A stretch of 64,000 nt of DNA, from NCBI GenBank assembly GCA_047975215.1, contig JBKEDD010000096.1, positions 29,180 to 93,179 on the forward strand. Reading direction: 5' to 3'. Positions 25,497-35,031 of this stretch are shown here, piece after piece. Every line of letters starts with the position of its first letter. The stretch's first letter is position 1. The notes under the pieces are model-generated. The model saw only the letters and a program-made list of their open reading frames with translations. It did no database searches and was not told the DNA's origin. Source of the DNA: JAGRMG01 sp047975215. Lineage in GTDB: Bacteria > Pseudomonadota > Alphaproteobacteria > Rhodobacterales > Rhodobacteraceae. The translations under genes and the position numbers were made by a program.

Positions 25497-27229
25497 TGAA
25501 CGCTCCAATCGCGGATTTGGGTGGCAATCTCGTCCGGGCCGATCAATTCGGGCCCTTCGCGATGCAGTTTGCGGATTTCAAAGGGCAGGTCGATATTCGA
25601 GCGCACATGGCGATAGAACTGGCCCGAGTGGCTTTGCTCGACGAACAGCACCCGTTTTGCCCCCTCCAGCGCGGCGTTCAGCGCCGCCACGGGGAAGGGC
25701 GAAACCTGACGCAGCGAGACAAGGCGCGCGTCGATACCGTCATCGGCCAGCAGCGACAGCGCCTCGCGGCCCGCCCCGGTCAGCGACCCCCAGGTCAGGA
25801 TCACGGTGTCGCCCTTGCCTTCGTTCACGCCCCAATAGTCGCCGAAATCGAACTTCTCCAGCTTCATCAGACGCTTGTCCATCTGCTCTTTCTGGTCGCG
25901 CTTGGCGCTGGAGGGCGATCCGCGTTCGGTATGGGTCAGCCCGTCGGCGGTGTACTGGCCGCCGGTCTGGCCGGGCAGCGACATCGGCGACACGCCGTCG
26001 GCGGTGATCGCATAGCGTTTGTAGACTTCTTCGCCGGGTTCATAGACCTTGCGCCGGGTCAGGAAGGCGACATCGGCGGGCCGGTCGATCAGAACGCGCG
26101 ACTGGCCGATCGACTGGTCGGACAGCACGATGACCGGGGTTTGCAGCGTTTCGGCGATATGCATCGCCCATTGCCCGGTGAACAGGCAGTCGGCCACGCC
26201 CAGCGGCGCCACGACCACATGCGGCGCGTCGCCGTGAAAGCCGTAGACGGCGATGTTGAGGTCGGATTGTTCCGACTTGGTGGCGATGCCGGTCGAGGGG
26301 CCGGCGCGCATCACGTCCACAACCACGATGGGGGTTTCCGATGCAGCGGCCAGGCCGAGGCTTTCCATCATCAGCGACAGGCCGGGGCCGGAGGTCGCCG
26401 TCAGCGACGGGCGGCCGCCGAAGCTGGCGCCTATGATCATGTTGATCGAGGAAAGCTCGTCCTCGGCCTGCACCAGCGCGCCGCCGATCTTCTGCAATGC
26501 CGGGGCGAGGTATTCCAGCACCTCGGTGGCCGGCGTGATCGGATAGGCGGCGGCGAATTGCAGCCCGCCCTTGAGCGCGCCGTATCCCACCGCCTCGTTG
26601 CCGGTGATCAGCCACCGCTTGCCGTCCTGCTCGGGCGCCGGGGCCAGCGGAAAGGCCTGGCCGAAATCGGCGGCGGCTTCCATGCCCGCCTCGATGCACA
26701 GCCGGCCGTTGGTGACGGCCGATTCGCCCTTGCGCTTGAGCTTGGCGCCGACCACGTCCATCACCCGCTTGAGCGGCAGGCCGATCAGCTGGGCCACCAG
26801 CCCGATCGAGATCATGTTCTCGCGCCCGCCCTCGACCGATTTCGCCAGTTCGCCGATCGGGCATTCGATGATCGTGCAATCCGCCTCGAGCACCGCCTTC
26901 GGCGGGCTGCCCGCCGTCGGGTCGCAGATCACCAGGCCGCCCTTGGCCACCGGCATCGCGCTGATGAAACGGTCGGCGTTCTTCCAGTCGATTGCGACCA
27001 GAATGTCGAAGTCCTTGGACATGGTCGTTGCCGGCTCGGTCGAAAGCCGGACCAGCGCCGCGGCTTCGCCGCCGCGAATCTGCGGCCCTACCGACAGGTT
27101 CATCAGCCCGTACCAGCCGGCCTTGCCGGCCGCTTCGAGCAGGATCTTGCCCGACGTGACCGCGCCGGCGCCGCCGGTGCCGACGATCGCGAAAGAGACG
27201 TTTTTCGCGTGATGTGAAGAGGCGTTCAT
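25493..27229 (-). CDS. korA: 2-oxoglutarate:ferredoxin oxidoreductase, fused gamma-alpha subunit KorA
   Basis: 578 residues: an N-terminal gamma domain (about 1-185, GTGGAGAVTSGKIL) fused to the alpha pyrimidine-binding domain (YPITPATEVLEYL near residue 225) and the C-terminal domain. This gamma-alpha fusion is the form known for KorA of benzoate-degrading anaerobes. It forms the enzyme with KorB and keeps ferredoxin reduced for ring reduction. The divergent promoter region with had (27230-27399) holds an operator copy at 27318, suggesting korAB and the bcr operon are controlled together. Confidence 0.9.
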   Translation of the reverse strand: MNASSHHAKNVSFAIVGTGGAGAVTSGKILLEAAGKAGWYGLMNLSVGPQIRGGEAAALVRLSTEPATTMSKDFDILVAIDWKNADRFISAMPVAKGGLVICDPTAGSPPKAVLEADCTIIECPIGELAKSVEGGRENMISIGLVAQLIGLPLKRVMDVVGAKLKRKGESAVTNGRLCIEAGMEAAADFGQAFPLAPAPEQDGKRWLITGNEAVGYGALKGGLQFAAAYPITPATEVLEYLAPALQKIGGALVQAEDELSSINMIIGASFGGRPSLTATSGPGLSLMMESLGLAAASETPIVVVDVMRAGPSTGIATKSEQSDLNIAVYGFHGDAPHVVVAPLGVADCLFTGQWAMHIAETLQTPVIVLSDQSIGQSRVLIDRPADVAFLTRRKVYEPGEEVYKRYAITADGVSPMSLPGQTGGQYTADGLTHTERGSPSSAKRDQKEQMDKRLMKLEKFDFGDYWGVNEGKGDTVILTWGSLTGAGREALSLLADDGIDARLVSLRQVSPFPVAALNAALEGAKRVLFVEQSHSGQFYRHVRSNIDLPFEIRKLHREGPELIGPDEIATQIRDWSVQ

Positions 27230-27317
27230 ATCGGTTTTCCGTTCCTCGCTTCGGCGGTCCCGGATCAGCTTTCCCGAACCTGCCCGTTTTTCGTGGTTGA
27301 CGCTAAATCAGTAATCG

Positions 27318-27331
27318 AGTACCACTTTACG
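27318..27331. promoter_or_regulatory. GGTA-N6-TACC-type operator (copy 2, korAB / had divergent promoter)
   Basis: On the minus strand CGTAAAGTGGTACT fits the shared 14-bp motif; extended alignment with the hcr copy continues (GTAAAGTGGTACTCGATT against GTATAGTGGTACCGATT). It is centred in the 170-bp gap between korA and had, where it could serve both promoters. Confidence 0.55.
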
Positions 27332-27399
27332 GTAATAGAGATCGCGAGCCCTGTCAACAAGCACGAACGCAGGGCCGGAAACGCAAGGGGAAGACAGGT

Positions 27400-28464
27400 A
27401 TGCCGACACGCTGGATGATGGTTTCAGGCGATGAGCCGTTGCAGAAGGTCGAATTCGAGATCGATTCGCCCAAGGCCGGCGAAGTCGTCGTCGAGATCGC
27501 CGGCTGCGGCGTCTGCCACACCGATCTGGGCTATTATTACGACGGCGTGCGCACCAATCAGCCGCTGCCGCTGTGCCTGGGCCATGAAATCAGCGGCACC
27601 GTGGTCCAGGTCGGCGAGGGCGCCGATGAATGGATGGGCCGCAAGGTGATCGTGCCCGCGGTGATGCCCTGCGGAACCTGCGACCTGTGCCAGCGCGGCA
27701 AGGGCACCATCTGCCGCAACCAGAAGATGCCCGGCAACGATATCCAGGGCGGATTCGCCAGCCACATCACGGTTCCGGCGCGCGGGCTGTGCCCGGTCGA
27801 CATGGATCGCCTGAAGGCCGTCGGGCTGGAGCTGGCCGATGTCTCGGTCGTGGCCGACGCGCTGACCACGCCCTACCAGGCCGCCGTTCAGGCGGGCGTG
27901 AGCGAGGGCGACCTGGTGATCGTCAACGGTGTTGGCGGGGTCGGCGGCTATGCCGTGCAGGTCGCCGCCGCGCTGGGGGCGACGGTGGTCGCCATCGACG
28001 TGAACGCCGACAAGCTGGACGCGGTCCGCGAATACGGCGCGTCGCTGGTGCTGAACGCACGCGAATTCGACGGCCGGGCGCTGAAGAAGGAAATCATCGG
28101 ATTCGCCAAGGCCAACGGCCTGCGCACGACGGAATGGATCATCATGGAATGTTCCGGCACCGCCGCCGGGCAGACCGCGGCGTTCGGATTGCTGAACCAC
28201 GGCGCCACGATGTGCGTCGTCGGCTTTACCATGGACAAGGTCGAGGTGCGCCTGTCCAACCTGATGGCCTTCCATGCCCGCCTGCTGGGCAACTGGGGCT
28301 GCCCGCCGGATCTGTATCCCGGTGCGCTGGAACTTGTCCTGTCGGGCAAGGTCAAGCTGGCCCCCTTCATCGAGCGCCAGCCGCTTGATGACATCAACAA
28401 CGTTTTTCAGGCCGTCCACGACGGCAAGATGGTCCGGCGCCAGATCCTTGTGCCGGGAAACTGA
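27400..28464 (+). CDS. had: 6-hydroxycyclohex-1-ene-1-carbonyl-CoA dehydrogenase
   Basis: 354-residue zinc alcohol dehydrogenase. Catalytic zinc region CGVCHTDLGYYYDG and GHEISG, structural zinc cysteines in CGTCDLCQRGKGTIC, and the NAD loop GVGGVGGYAVQV near residue 185 are all seen. Had oxidises the hydroxyl formed by Dch to the 6-oxo compound in the Thauera-type benzoyl-CoA pathway. It is the first gene of had-oah-dch-bcrCBAD-fdx; the next gene starts 11 bp on. An AAGGGGAAG ribosome site precedes the ATG. The gene order had-oah-dch is the strong evidence for the substrate. Confidence 0.93.
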   Translation: MPTRWMMVSGDEPLQKVEFEIDSPKAGEVVVEIAGCGVCHTDLGYYYDGVRTNQPLPLCLGHEISGTVVQVGEGADEWMGRKVIVPAVMPCGTCDLCQRGKGTICRNQKMPGNDIQGGFASHITVPARGLCPVDMDRLKAVGLELADVSVVADALTTPYQAAVQAGVSEGDLVIVNGVGGVGGYAVQVAAALGATVVAIDVNADKLDAVREYGASLVLNAREFDGRALKKEIIGFAKANGLRTTEWIIMECSGTAAGQTAAFGLLNHGATMCVVGFTMDKVEVRLSNLMAFHARLLGNWGCPPDLYPGALELVLSGKVKLAPFIERQPLDDINNVFQAVHDGKMVRRQILVPGN

Positions 28465-28475
28465 GGGAGAAAACC

Positions 28476-29597
28476 ATGAACTATGCCAAGTTCGATTTCG
28501 TTTCGCATGACCTCGTGTCCGACGCCACGCGCGAAGGCACGTCCGACAAGGTGCTGTTCGAGAGGCGGCCGGCGCGCCTGCCCGACGGCACCGAGGCCAA
28601 GGGCCTCTACAACGTCTGGATCACGCTGAACAACCCGGCGCAGTACAACAGCTACACCACCGACATGGTGAAATCGGTGATCCTGTCGTTCCGCGCCGCA
28701 TCCAACATGCGCGACGTGAACGCCGTGGTGTTCACCGCCGCGGGCGACAAGGCGTTCTGCACCGGCGGCAACACCAAGGAATACGCCGAATACTATGCCG
28801 GCCGTCCGCATGAGTACCGCCAGTACATGCGCCTGTTCAACGACATGGTTTCGGCCATCCTGGGCTGCGACAAGCCGGTGATCTGCCGCGTAAACGGCAT
28901 GCGCATCGGCGGCGGCCAGGAAATCGGCATGGCCTGCGACTTTTCCATCGCGCAGGACATGGCCCGCTTTGGCCAGGCCGGCCCGAAACACGGTTCGGCC
29001 GCGATCGGCGGTTCGACCGATTTCCTTCCCGTCATGATCGGCTGCGAACAGGCGATGAACTCGGGCGTGCTGTGCGAAAGCTTCACCGCCCAGAAAGCGA
29101 TGCGGCTGGGCATCCTGACCGACATCGTGCCGGGCCTGAAGGTCGATGGCAAATACGTTGCCAACCCGATGGTCGAAACCAATTACGTCACCGACGAATG
29201 GGGCCGCCTGCTGCATGGCGAGATGAAGACCGGCGAGGCGCTGGCCGAGGGCAAGGCGCTGATGAAGCGGGGCGAAATGGACCTGAGCGCGCTTGACGCC
29301 AAGGTCGAGGAACTGTGCGCCAAGCTGCTGCTGACCTTCCCCGACTGCACCACCAAGTCGGTCGAGGAACTGCGCAAGCCCAAGCTGAACGCCTGGAACG
29401 CCAACAAGGAAAACAGCCGCGCCTGGCTGGGCGGCAACATGATGACCGAGGCCAACATGGGCTTCCGCGCCTTCAACGAAGGCAACCGCGAAGTGGGCCG
29501 CGAGGTCGATTTCGCGCTGCTGCGCCGCGAACTGGCCGAGGGCACCAAGTGGACCCCCGAGTTCATCGACTCCATGATGCCGGGTGTGCGCAAATGA
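28476..29597 (+). CDS. oah: 6-oxocyclohex-1-ene-1-carbonyl-CoA hydrolase (ring opening)
   Basis: 373 residues, the extended crotonase-fold family of Oah enzymes, longer than ordinary enoyl-CoA hydratases. The oxyanion-hole region CTGGNTKEYAEYY and GMRIGGGQEIGMACD carry family features. It adds two waters to the 6-oxocyclohexene carboxyl-CoA and cleaves the ring to 3-hydroxypimelyl-CoA. The presence of Oah together with Dch and Had marks the Thauera-type rather than the Rhodopseudomonas-type lower route. The stop overlaps the dch start (ATGA). Confidence 0.95.
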   Translation: MNYAKFDFVSHDLVSDATREGTSDKVLFERRPARLPDGTEAKGLYNVWITLNNPAQYNSYTTDMVKSVILSFRAASNMRDVNAVVFTAAGDKAFCTGGNTKEYAEYYAGRPHEYRQYMRLFNDMVSAILGCDKPVICRVNGMRIGGGQEIGMACDFSIAQDMARFGQAGPKHGSAAIGGSTDFLPVMIGCEQAMNSGVLCESFTAQKAMRLGILTDIVPGLKVDGKYVANPMVETNYVTDEWGRLLHGEMKTGEALAEGKALMKRGEMDLSALDAKVEELCAKLLLTFPDCTTKSVEELRKPKLNAWNANKENSRAWLGGNMMTEANMGFRAFNEGNREVGREVDFALLRRELAEGTKWTPEFIDSMMPGVRK

Positions 29598-30361
29598 GCC
29601 AGCCGCTGGCCATAAGCACGGATCTCGGCGGCGCGCTGCTGCGGCTGCGGCTGAACCGGCCCAAGGCGAACATCGTCGACGCGGAAATGATTGCCGCGCT
29701 CGACGCCGCCCTGGCCGATCAGTCCGGCAACGCCGATCTGTGCGCCGTGCTGGTCGAGGCCGAAGGCCCGCATTTCAGCTTTGGCGCCTCGGTCGAGGAA
29801 CATCTGCCCGAAAGCTGTGCCGCGATGCTGAAGTCGCTGCACGCGCTGGTGCGGCGGATGCTGGAATACCCGGTTCCGGTGCTGGTCGCGGTACGCGGCC
29901 AGTGCCTGGGCGGCGGGCTTGAAGTGGCGATGGCGGGTCACACGATCTTTGCCGCGCCGGGCGCCAGCCTGGGCCAGCCCGAAATGATGCTGGGCGTGTT
30001 CGCGCCCGCCGCGTCCTGCCTGCTGCCCGAGCGTGTGGGCCAGGCGCGGGCCGAGGATCTGCTGTATTCCGGCCGTTCGATCAAGGGCGAGGAAGCCTGC
30101 GGGATGGGCCTGGCCGATGTGCTGGCCGACGATCCCGAAGCGGCGGCCGTCGCCTATGTGGAACAGCATCTGAAACCGAAAAGCGCAAGTTCCTTGCGCA
30201 TGGCCGTGCGCGCCGCGCGGGCCGAGTACTGCCGTCGCATGGCAGCCCGTCTCGACGAAGTCGAGGCACTTTACCTGAACGATCTGATGGCAACGCGCGA
30301 TGCGGTCGAGGGGCTTCAGGCTTTCATCGAGAAACGTCCAGCAAAGTGGGAAAACAGATGA
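29594..30361 (+). CDS. dch: Cyclohexa-1,5-diene-1-carbonyl-CoA hydratase
   Basis: 255-residue crotonase-family protein. It has the backbone oxyanion-hole segments (FSFGASVEEH, RGQCLGGGLEVA) and both usual acidic positions (GQPEMMLG and RAEDLLYSG). Dch hydrates the cyclic dienoyl-CoA made by benzoyl-CoA reductase to 6-hydroxycyclohex-1-ene-1-carbonyl-CoA. The ATG at 29594 overlaps the oah stop and its own stop overlaps bcrC (30358), so the whole run is translationally coupled. Context with had and oah fixes the role. Confidence 0.93.
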   Translation: MSQPLAISTDLGGALLRLRLNRPKANIVDAEMIAALDAALADQSGNADLCAVLVEAEGPHFSFGASVEEHLPESCAAMLKSLHALVRRMLEYPVPVLVAVRGQCLGGGLEVAMAGHTIFAAPGASLGQPEMMLGVFAPAASCLLPERVGQARAEDLLYSGRSIKGEEACGMGLADVLADDPEAAAVAYVEQHLKPKSASSLRMAVRAARAEYCRRMAARLDEVEALYLNDLMATRDAVEGLQAFIEKRPAKWENR

Positions 30362-31533
30362 CCGAAAAAACCGTTTCCGAAATCGTGTCGCGCTGCGAGG
30401 CGCTCTACGAGGACCTGTATTTCAACGCGGCCCGCGAATGGAAAGCCGCGAAACCGGGCCGCAAGGTGATCGGCTTCATGCCGCTCTATGTGCCGCGCGA
30501 ACTGATCCATGCGGCGGGCATGCTGCCGCTGGGCATCATGGGCGGGGGCGACAACCTGGAGGTGATCCACGGCGACGCCTATTACCAGAGCTACATCTGC
30601 CGCATTCCGCGCTCGACCATCGAACTGGGCGTTTCCGGCCGGCTCGATTTCGTCGATGGCATGCTGTTCCCGTCGATCTGCGACGTGATCCGCAACCTGT
30701 CGGGCATGTGGAAGATGCTCTTCCCCGATGTCTATTCCAAGTACTTCGACGTTCCCCAGACCTACCGCGACGAGATCGGCGGCGAGTTCTACACGGGCGA
30801 GATGCGCGAGTTCCTGCACGATCTCGAAGGCATCGCCGGGCGCAAGATCACCGATGACGACATCCGCGCCTCGATCGAGGTCTACAACGAGAACCGCAAC
30901 GCCATCGCCGAGCTTTACGCCCTGCGTCAGGCGCAGCCCTGGAACGCGCCCGCTTCCGAAGCCTACCTGGTGCTGCGCGCCGGGCTGGTGCTGCCGGTCG
31001 AGGAGCACACCCAGCTTGTGCGCGACTACGTCGCCGCGGCAAAGGCCGAACCGCGCCAGATGAAGGACAACAGCCGCGTGGTTCTGACCGGCATGTTCTG
31101 CGAACAGCCTCCGCTGAATCTGATCAAGTCGCTGGAACTGTCGGGCTGCTTCATCGTCAACGACGACTTCGTCCTGGTCAGCCGCTGGCTGATGGACAAT
31201 GTGCCCACCGAGGGCGACCCGGTTCACAACCTGAGCCAGGCCTTCCTGCACCGGTCGATGTCGACCGCTGCCAAGTACGAACCGAACGAGGCCGAAAAAG
31301 GCCAGTTCCTTGTGCGTCAGGTGCGTGACGCCAACGCCGAAGGTGTCATCTTCGCCTCGACCAGCTTCTGCGACCCCGCGCTGCTGGACCGGCCGATGAT
31401 GCAGAACGTGCTCAAGGCCAACGACGTGCCCTTCATCGCGTTCAAGTACGCCGAGAACTCCGGCCAGATGCAGCCTATCCGCGAACAGGCCGGTACCTTT
31501 GTCGATTCGATCAAACTGTGGAGTGCAGCATGA
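30358..31533 (+). CDS. bcrC: Benzoyl-CoA reductase subunit BcrC
   Basis: 391-residue member of the BcrB/C-HgdB (2-hydroxyglutaryl-CoA dehydratase beta-like) family that forms the substrate-binding module of class I benzoyl-CoA reductase. The region PLYVPRELIHAAGMLPLG and Cys in FPSICDVIRN, YICRIPRS and GMFCEQPP are family features; conserved Cys bind a [4Fe-4S] cluster near the active site. The ATG at 30358, 4 bp into dch, is preferred over the in-frame ATG at 30346. Gene order C-B-A-D matches Thauera bcrCBAD (badDEFG in Rhodopseudomonas). Confidence 0.94.
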   Translation: MTEKTVSEIVSRCEALYEDLYFNAAREWKAAKPGRKVIGFMPLYVPRELIHAAGMLPLGIMGGGDNLEVIHGDAYYQSYICRIPRSTIELGVSGRLDFVDGMLFPSICDVIRNLSGMWKMLFPDVYSKYFDVPQTYRDEIGGEFYTGEMREFLHDLEGIAGRKITDDDIRASIEVYNENRNAIAELYALRQAQPWNAPASEAYLVLRAGLVLPVEEHTQLVRDYVAAAKAEPRQMKDNSRVVLTGMFCEQPPLNLIKSLELSGCFIVNDDFVLVSRWLMDNVPTEGDPVHNLSQAFLHRSMSTAAKYEPNEAEKGQFLVRQVRDANAEGVIFASTSFCDPALLDRPMMQNVLKANDVPFIAFKYAENSGQMQPIREQAGTFVDSIKLWSAA

Positions 31534-32837
31534 AACCGACCACCGCCAAAAAACCGGCCACGGAAGTCCTCAAGGACGACTCGATGCTCAAGCAGAAGGC
31601 GATGATGGCCGCTCACTACGAGCGTCTGTCCAGCGCCCCTGAAACCGGCGCCAAAGTGTGTTCGACCTTCGTGCCCGGCAACCTCAACGAACTGATCATG
31701 TGCTTTGACCTGGTCAACAACCTGCCCGAGGTCAACGCCATCCAGTCCGGCCTGCGCAAGCAGTCGGGTGGCTATATCATGGAGGCCGAACGCGCCGGCC
31801 ATTCCGAAGACGTCTGCACCTATGTGAAGTCCGATATCGGGATGATGATGAAGGGCAATATCGGGCCCAACGGCAAGGAACTGCCCAAACCCGATGTGCT
31901 GCTTCTGTCCTATACCGGGTGCTTCACCTTCCTGAAGTGGTTCGAGCTGCTGCGCGAGCAGTACAAGTGCCCGACGATCTTCATGCAGACGCCCTATATG
32001 GCCGACGGCAAGATCACCAAGAACATGATCGACTACATGGTCAAGCAGTTCAAGGAAGACGTGATCCCGACGCTGGAACAGGTCTCGGGCGTCAAGTTCG
32101 ACATCGACCGGCTGCGCCAGTACCTCGCCGAATCGGCCAAGGCCGAGGACGACCTGGTTCATGTGCTGCAATCGGCCAAGAACAAGCCCTCGCCGATCGA
32201 TGCCTATTTCGGCGGCATCTACTATATCGGCCCGATCTTCGGCGCCTTCCGCGGCACCGAGGACGCCACCGAATACTACAAGTTCCTGCGCGACGAGGTC
32301 GATCAGCGGGTCAAGCTGGGCCTTGGCCCGGTCACGCCCGACGGCCCGATGGAGGAAGAAAAGTACCGTCTGGTGGTCGAGGGTCCGCCGAACTACACCA
32401 GCTTCCGCCAGTTCTGGAAGATGTTCTACGAGGAAGGCGCGACCGTGGTCGCATCCTCCTACACCAAGGTTGGCGGCACCTACGATCTCGGCTTCCGGCA
32501 CGATCCCAGCAAGCCGCTGGAATCGCTGGCGGAATACTGCCTGAACGTCTATACGAACCGGTCGCTGCCGATGCGTATCGAGATGCTCAGCAACTACATC
32601 AACGAGTACGAGGCCGACGGTCTGCTGATCAACTCCATCAAGAGCTGCAACAGCTTCTCGGCCGGTCAGCTACTGATCATGCGCGAAGTCGAAAAGCGCA
32701 CCGGCAAGCCGGCGGCCTTCATTGAAACCGATCTTGTCGATCCGCGCTACTTCTCGGCCGCGAACGTCAAGAACCGCCTGGAAAGCTATTTCCAGATGGT
32801 CGAACAGAAACGCAGCGGGAAAGGAATCGCGGCATGA
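31530..32837 (+). CDS. bcrB: Benzoyl-CoA reductase subunit BcrB
   Basis: 435-residue second subunit of the catalytic module, homologous to BcrC and HgdB-type proteins. Cys-containing segments LLSYTGCFTFLKW, KVCSTFVPG and NSIKSCNSFSAG are consistent with cluster and CoA-ester binding. Together with BcrC it reduces benzoyl-CoA to the cyclic dienoyl-CoA by a Birch-like electron transfer. The start at 31530 overlaps the bcrC stop; the in-frame ATG at 31518 lies deeper inside bcrC and is less likely. Length agrees with the Thauera subunit of about 438 residues. Confidence 0.94.
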   Translation: MKPTTAKKPATEVLKDDSMLKQKAMMAAHYERLSSAPETGAKVCSTFVPGNLNELIMCFDLVNNLPEVNAIQSGLRKQSGGYIMEAERAGHSEDVCTYVKSDIGMMMKGNIGPNGKELPKPDVLLLSYTGCFTFLKWFELLREQYKCPTIFMQTPYMADGKITKNMIDYMVKQFKEDVIPTLEQVSGVKFDIDRLRQYLAESAKAEDDLVHVLQSAKNKPSPIDAYFGGIYYIGPIFGAFRGTEDATEYYKFLRDEVDQRVKLGLGPVTPDGPMEEEKYRLVVEGPPNYTSFRQFWKMFYEEGATVVASSYTKVGGTYDLGFRHDPSKPLESLAEYCLNVYTNRSLPMRIEMLSNYINEYEADGLLINSIKSCNSFSAGQLLIMREVEKRTGKPAAFIETDLVDPRYFSAANVKNRLESYFQMVEQKRSGKGIAA

Positions 32838-34159
32838 AAACCTTTGTAGGGATCGACCTGGGATCGACCACCACCAAGGCGGTCATCCTGGACGAGAACA
32901 AGGACATCCTTGGGCGCGGCATCACCAACTCGCGGTCGAACTACGACACCGCCTGCCGGGTTGCCAGCCAGGAAGCGCAGATCGACGCGCGCTTTACCCT
33001 GTTCCGCCGCGAGTTCGACGCGCAGCGCGGGCTTGACGACAAGGTCGAGGGTTTCCTCGCCGATCTGGAACGGTCCTTCCGCCTCGAGCAGTTCCTCGAA
33101 CAGCTCGACGATCTGGAAGAAACCTGTCTGCGCCAGGTCAAGGGCGAGCGGTTCGCGAAGAACGCCGATGCCGTGAAAGCGGCGCTGAAAGAGGTGTTCG
33201 GCCGCCTGCGCGGCGAGGCCCCGGCCATGTATGCCCCGGATGCCGACCGCAAGTCGGACTTCTTCCGCGACATCGCCGGCTCGCGCTATCTGGCGCTGGC
33301 CGAGGAAGTGGCCCGCGACGCCGGGATGCCCTATGAGCAGTTGCTGAACGTCTATGACAAGTCGATCATCGCGGTTGAGAACCGCCCGCCATCGGGCAGC
33401 CTGAACGAGAAGTTCAAGCGCGCGCTCGACCGGGTGGCCCGCGAGGGCGACCAGACGGCGACCGATCTGGGCGGGCGCGTCGATCACGCGCTTGGGATCG
33501 AACTGGAAGAAACCTATCTGGTCGGCACCGGCTATGGCCGCGTGACGCTGCCCTTCTCGAAAGAGCATATCCGCTCCGAGATCCTCTGCCACGGGCTTGG
33601 TGCGCACATGATGTTCCCCAAGACCCGCACGGTTCTGGATATCGGCGGTCAGGATACCAAGGGCATCCAGGTCAACGCCGACGGCATCGTCGAGAACTTC
33701 CAGATGAACGACCGCTGTGCCGCCGGCACCGGCCGCTATCTGGGCTATATCGCCGACGAGATGAACATGGGTCTGCACGAGCTTGGGCCGATGGCGCTGA
33801 AATCGCAAAAACCGGCGCGCATCAACTCGACCTGCACCGTGTTCGCGGGCGCCGAACTGCGCGACCGTCTGGCCCTGGGCGAACGGCGCGAGGATATCCT
33901 GGCCGGTCTGCACCGCGCCATCATCCTGCGTTCGATGTCGATCCTGTCGCGCTCGGGCGGGGTGGCCGACGAGTTCACCTTCACCGGCGGCGTCGCCAAG
34001 AACGAGGCGGCGGTGCGCGAACTGAAGAAACTGGTGTTCGAGAACTACGGCGAAGTGAAGATCAACATCGACCCGGATTCGATCTATACCGGCGCGCTTG
34101 GCGGGGCCGAATTTGCCCGCCGTGCCGCCCATGGACAATTTGAAGGAGTGGAAGAATGA
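32834..34159 (+). CDS. bcrA: Benzoyl-CoA reductase ATP-hydrolysing subunit BcrA
   Basis: 441-residue ASKHA-fold (acetate/sugar kinase-Hsp70-actin) ATPase of the BcrA/BadF family. Phosphate loops GIDLGSTTTKA near residue 6 and DIGGQDTKGI near residue 273 are clear, and Cys in DRCAAGTGRYL and NSTCTVFAGAE fit ligands of the [4Fe-4S] cluster shared with BcrD. With BcrD it couples ATP hydrolysis to electron transfer from ferredoxin to the catalytic BcrBC. Coding overlaps with bcrB and bcrD are 4 bp each. Confidence 0.95.
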   Translation: MKTFVGIDLGSTTTKAVILDENKDILGRGITNSRSNYDTACRVASQEAQIDARFTLFRREFDAQRGLDDKVEGFLADLERSFRLEQFLEQLDDLEETCLRQVKGERFAKNADAVKAALKEVFGRLRGEAPAMYAPDADRKSDFFRDIAGSRYLALAEEVARDAGMPYEQLLNVYDKSIIAVENRPPSGSLNEKFKRALDRVAREGDQTATDLGGRVDHALGIELEETYLVGTGYGRVTLPFSKEHIRSEILCHGLGAHMMFPKTRTVLDIGGQDTKGIQVNADGIVENFQMNDRCAAGTGRYLGYIADEMNMGLHELGPMALKSQKPARINSTCTVFAGAELRDRLALGERREDILAGLHRAIILRSMSILSRSGGVADEFTFTGGVAKNEAAVRELKKLVFENYGEVKINIDPDSIYTGALGGAEFARRAAHGQFEGVEE

Positions 34160-35004
34160 CCCTGACAGCGGGAATTGACGTAGGTACCGGCGCCGTCAAG
34201 GCGGTGATCTTCCGGGTCGAGAACGGCAAGGAAGAATGGCTGGCCAAGAGCAGCCTGCGCATCCGGTCGCGCGACCCGATGCAGCTTGCCCGCGAGGCTT
34301 TCGACCAGGTGCTCGAGGATGCCGGGGTCAAGGAAGAGGACGTCGACTACGTCGCCACGACCGGCGAAGGCGAATCGATCCCCTTCCACACCGGGCACTT
34401 CTACTCGATGACCAGCCACGCACGCGGGGCGCAGTTCCTCAACCCCGAGACCGGCGCCATCCTCGACAGCGGCGCGCTGCACGGAAGGGCGATGATCATC
34501 GACGACAAGGGCAAGGTCGTTAACTACAAGATGACCAGCCAGTGCGCGTCGGGTTCGGGGCAGTTCCTTGAGAACATCGCCCGCTATCTGGGCATCGCCC
34601 AGGACGAGATCGGCAGCCTGTCGGTCAAGGGCGACGACCCCGAGGAAGTGTCCTCGATCTGCGCCGTGCTTGCGGAAACCGACGTCATCAACATGGTGTC
34701 GCGCGGCATCACCGCGCCCAACATCCTCAAGGGCATCCACCTGTCGATGGCCAGCCGGCTTGCGCGGCTGCTGAAATCCATCGGCGTCAAGGATGACGTA
34801 ATCATGATGACGGGCGGCATGGGGCTTGACGAAGGGCTGTGTGTGGCGCTGCGCGAAAGCCTGGCCAAGATGAAGGGCATGGACGGCGCCACCGTCGTCA
34901 ATCACCCCGACTCGATCTTTGCCGGGGCGATCGGTGCCGCGCTTTGGGGCGCATTCCGCTACGAGAAGCTCGCGGAAAGCGGCCAGCTGCTCAAGGCTTC
35001 CTGA
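34156..35004 (+). CDS. bcrD: Benzoyl-CoA reductase ATP-hydrolysing subunit BcrD
   Basis: 282-residue shorter ASKHA ATPase, equal in length to Thauera BcrD. ATP-binding GIDVGTGAVKAV at the N-terminus, Cys in TSQCASGSGQFLE and SSICAVLAETDV, and the C-terminal phosphate segment MMTGGMGLDEGL are visible. The two Cys are expected to share a [4Fe-4S] cluster with BcrA. It is the last Bcr subunit, 27 bp before the ferredoxin gene, so reductase and electron donor are made from one operon. Confidence 0.95.
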   Translation: MTLTAGIDVGTGAVKAVIFRVENGKEEWLAKSSLRIRSRDPMQLAREAFDQVLEDAGVKEEDVDYVATTGEGESIPFHTGHFYSMTSHARGAQFLNPETGAILDSGALHGRAMIIDDKGKVVNYKMTSQCASGSGQFLENIARYLGIAQDEIGSLSVKGDDPEEVSSICAVLAETDVINMVSRGITAPNILKGIHLSMASRLARLLKSIGVKDDVIMMTGGMGLDEGLCVALRESLAKMKGMDGATVVNHPDSIFAGAIGAALWGAFRYEKLAESGQLLKAS

Positions 35005-35031
35005 TAAGGCCAAGACCACGGAGGATCCGAT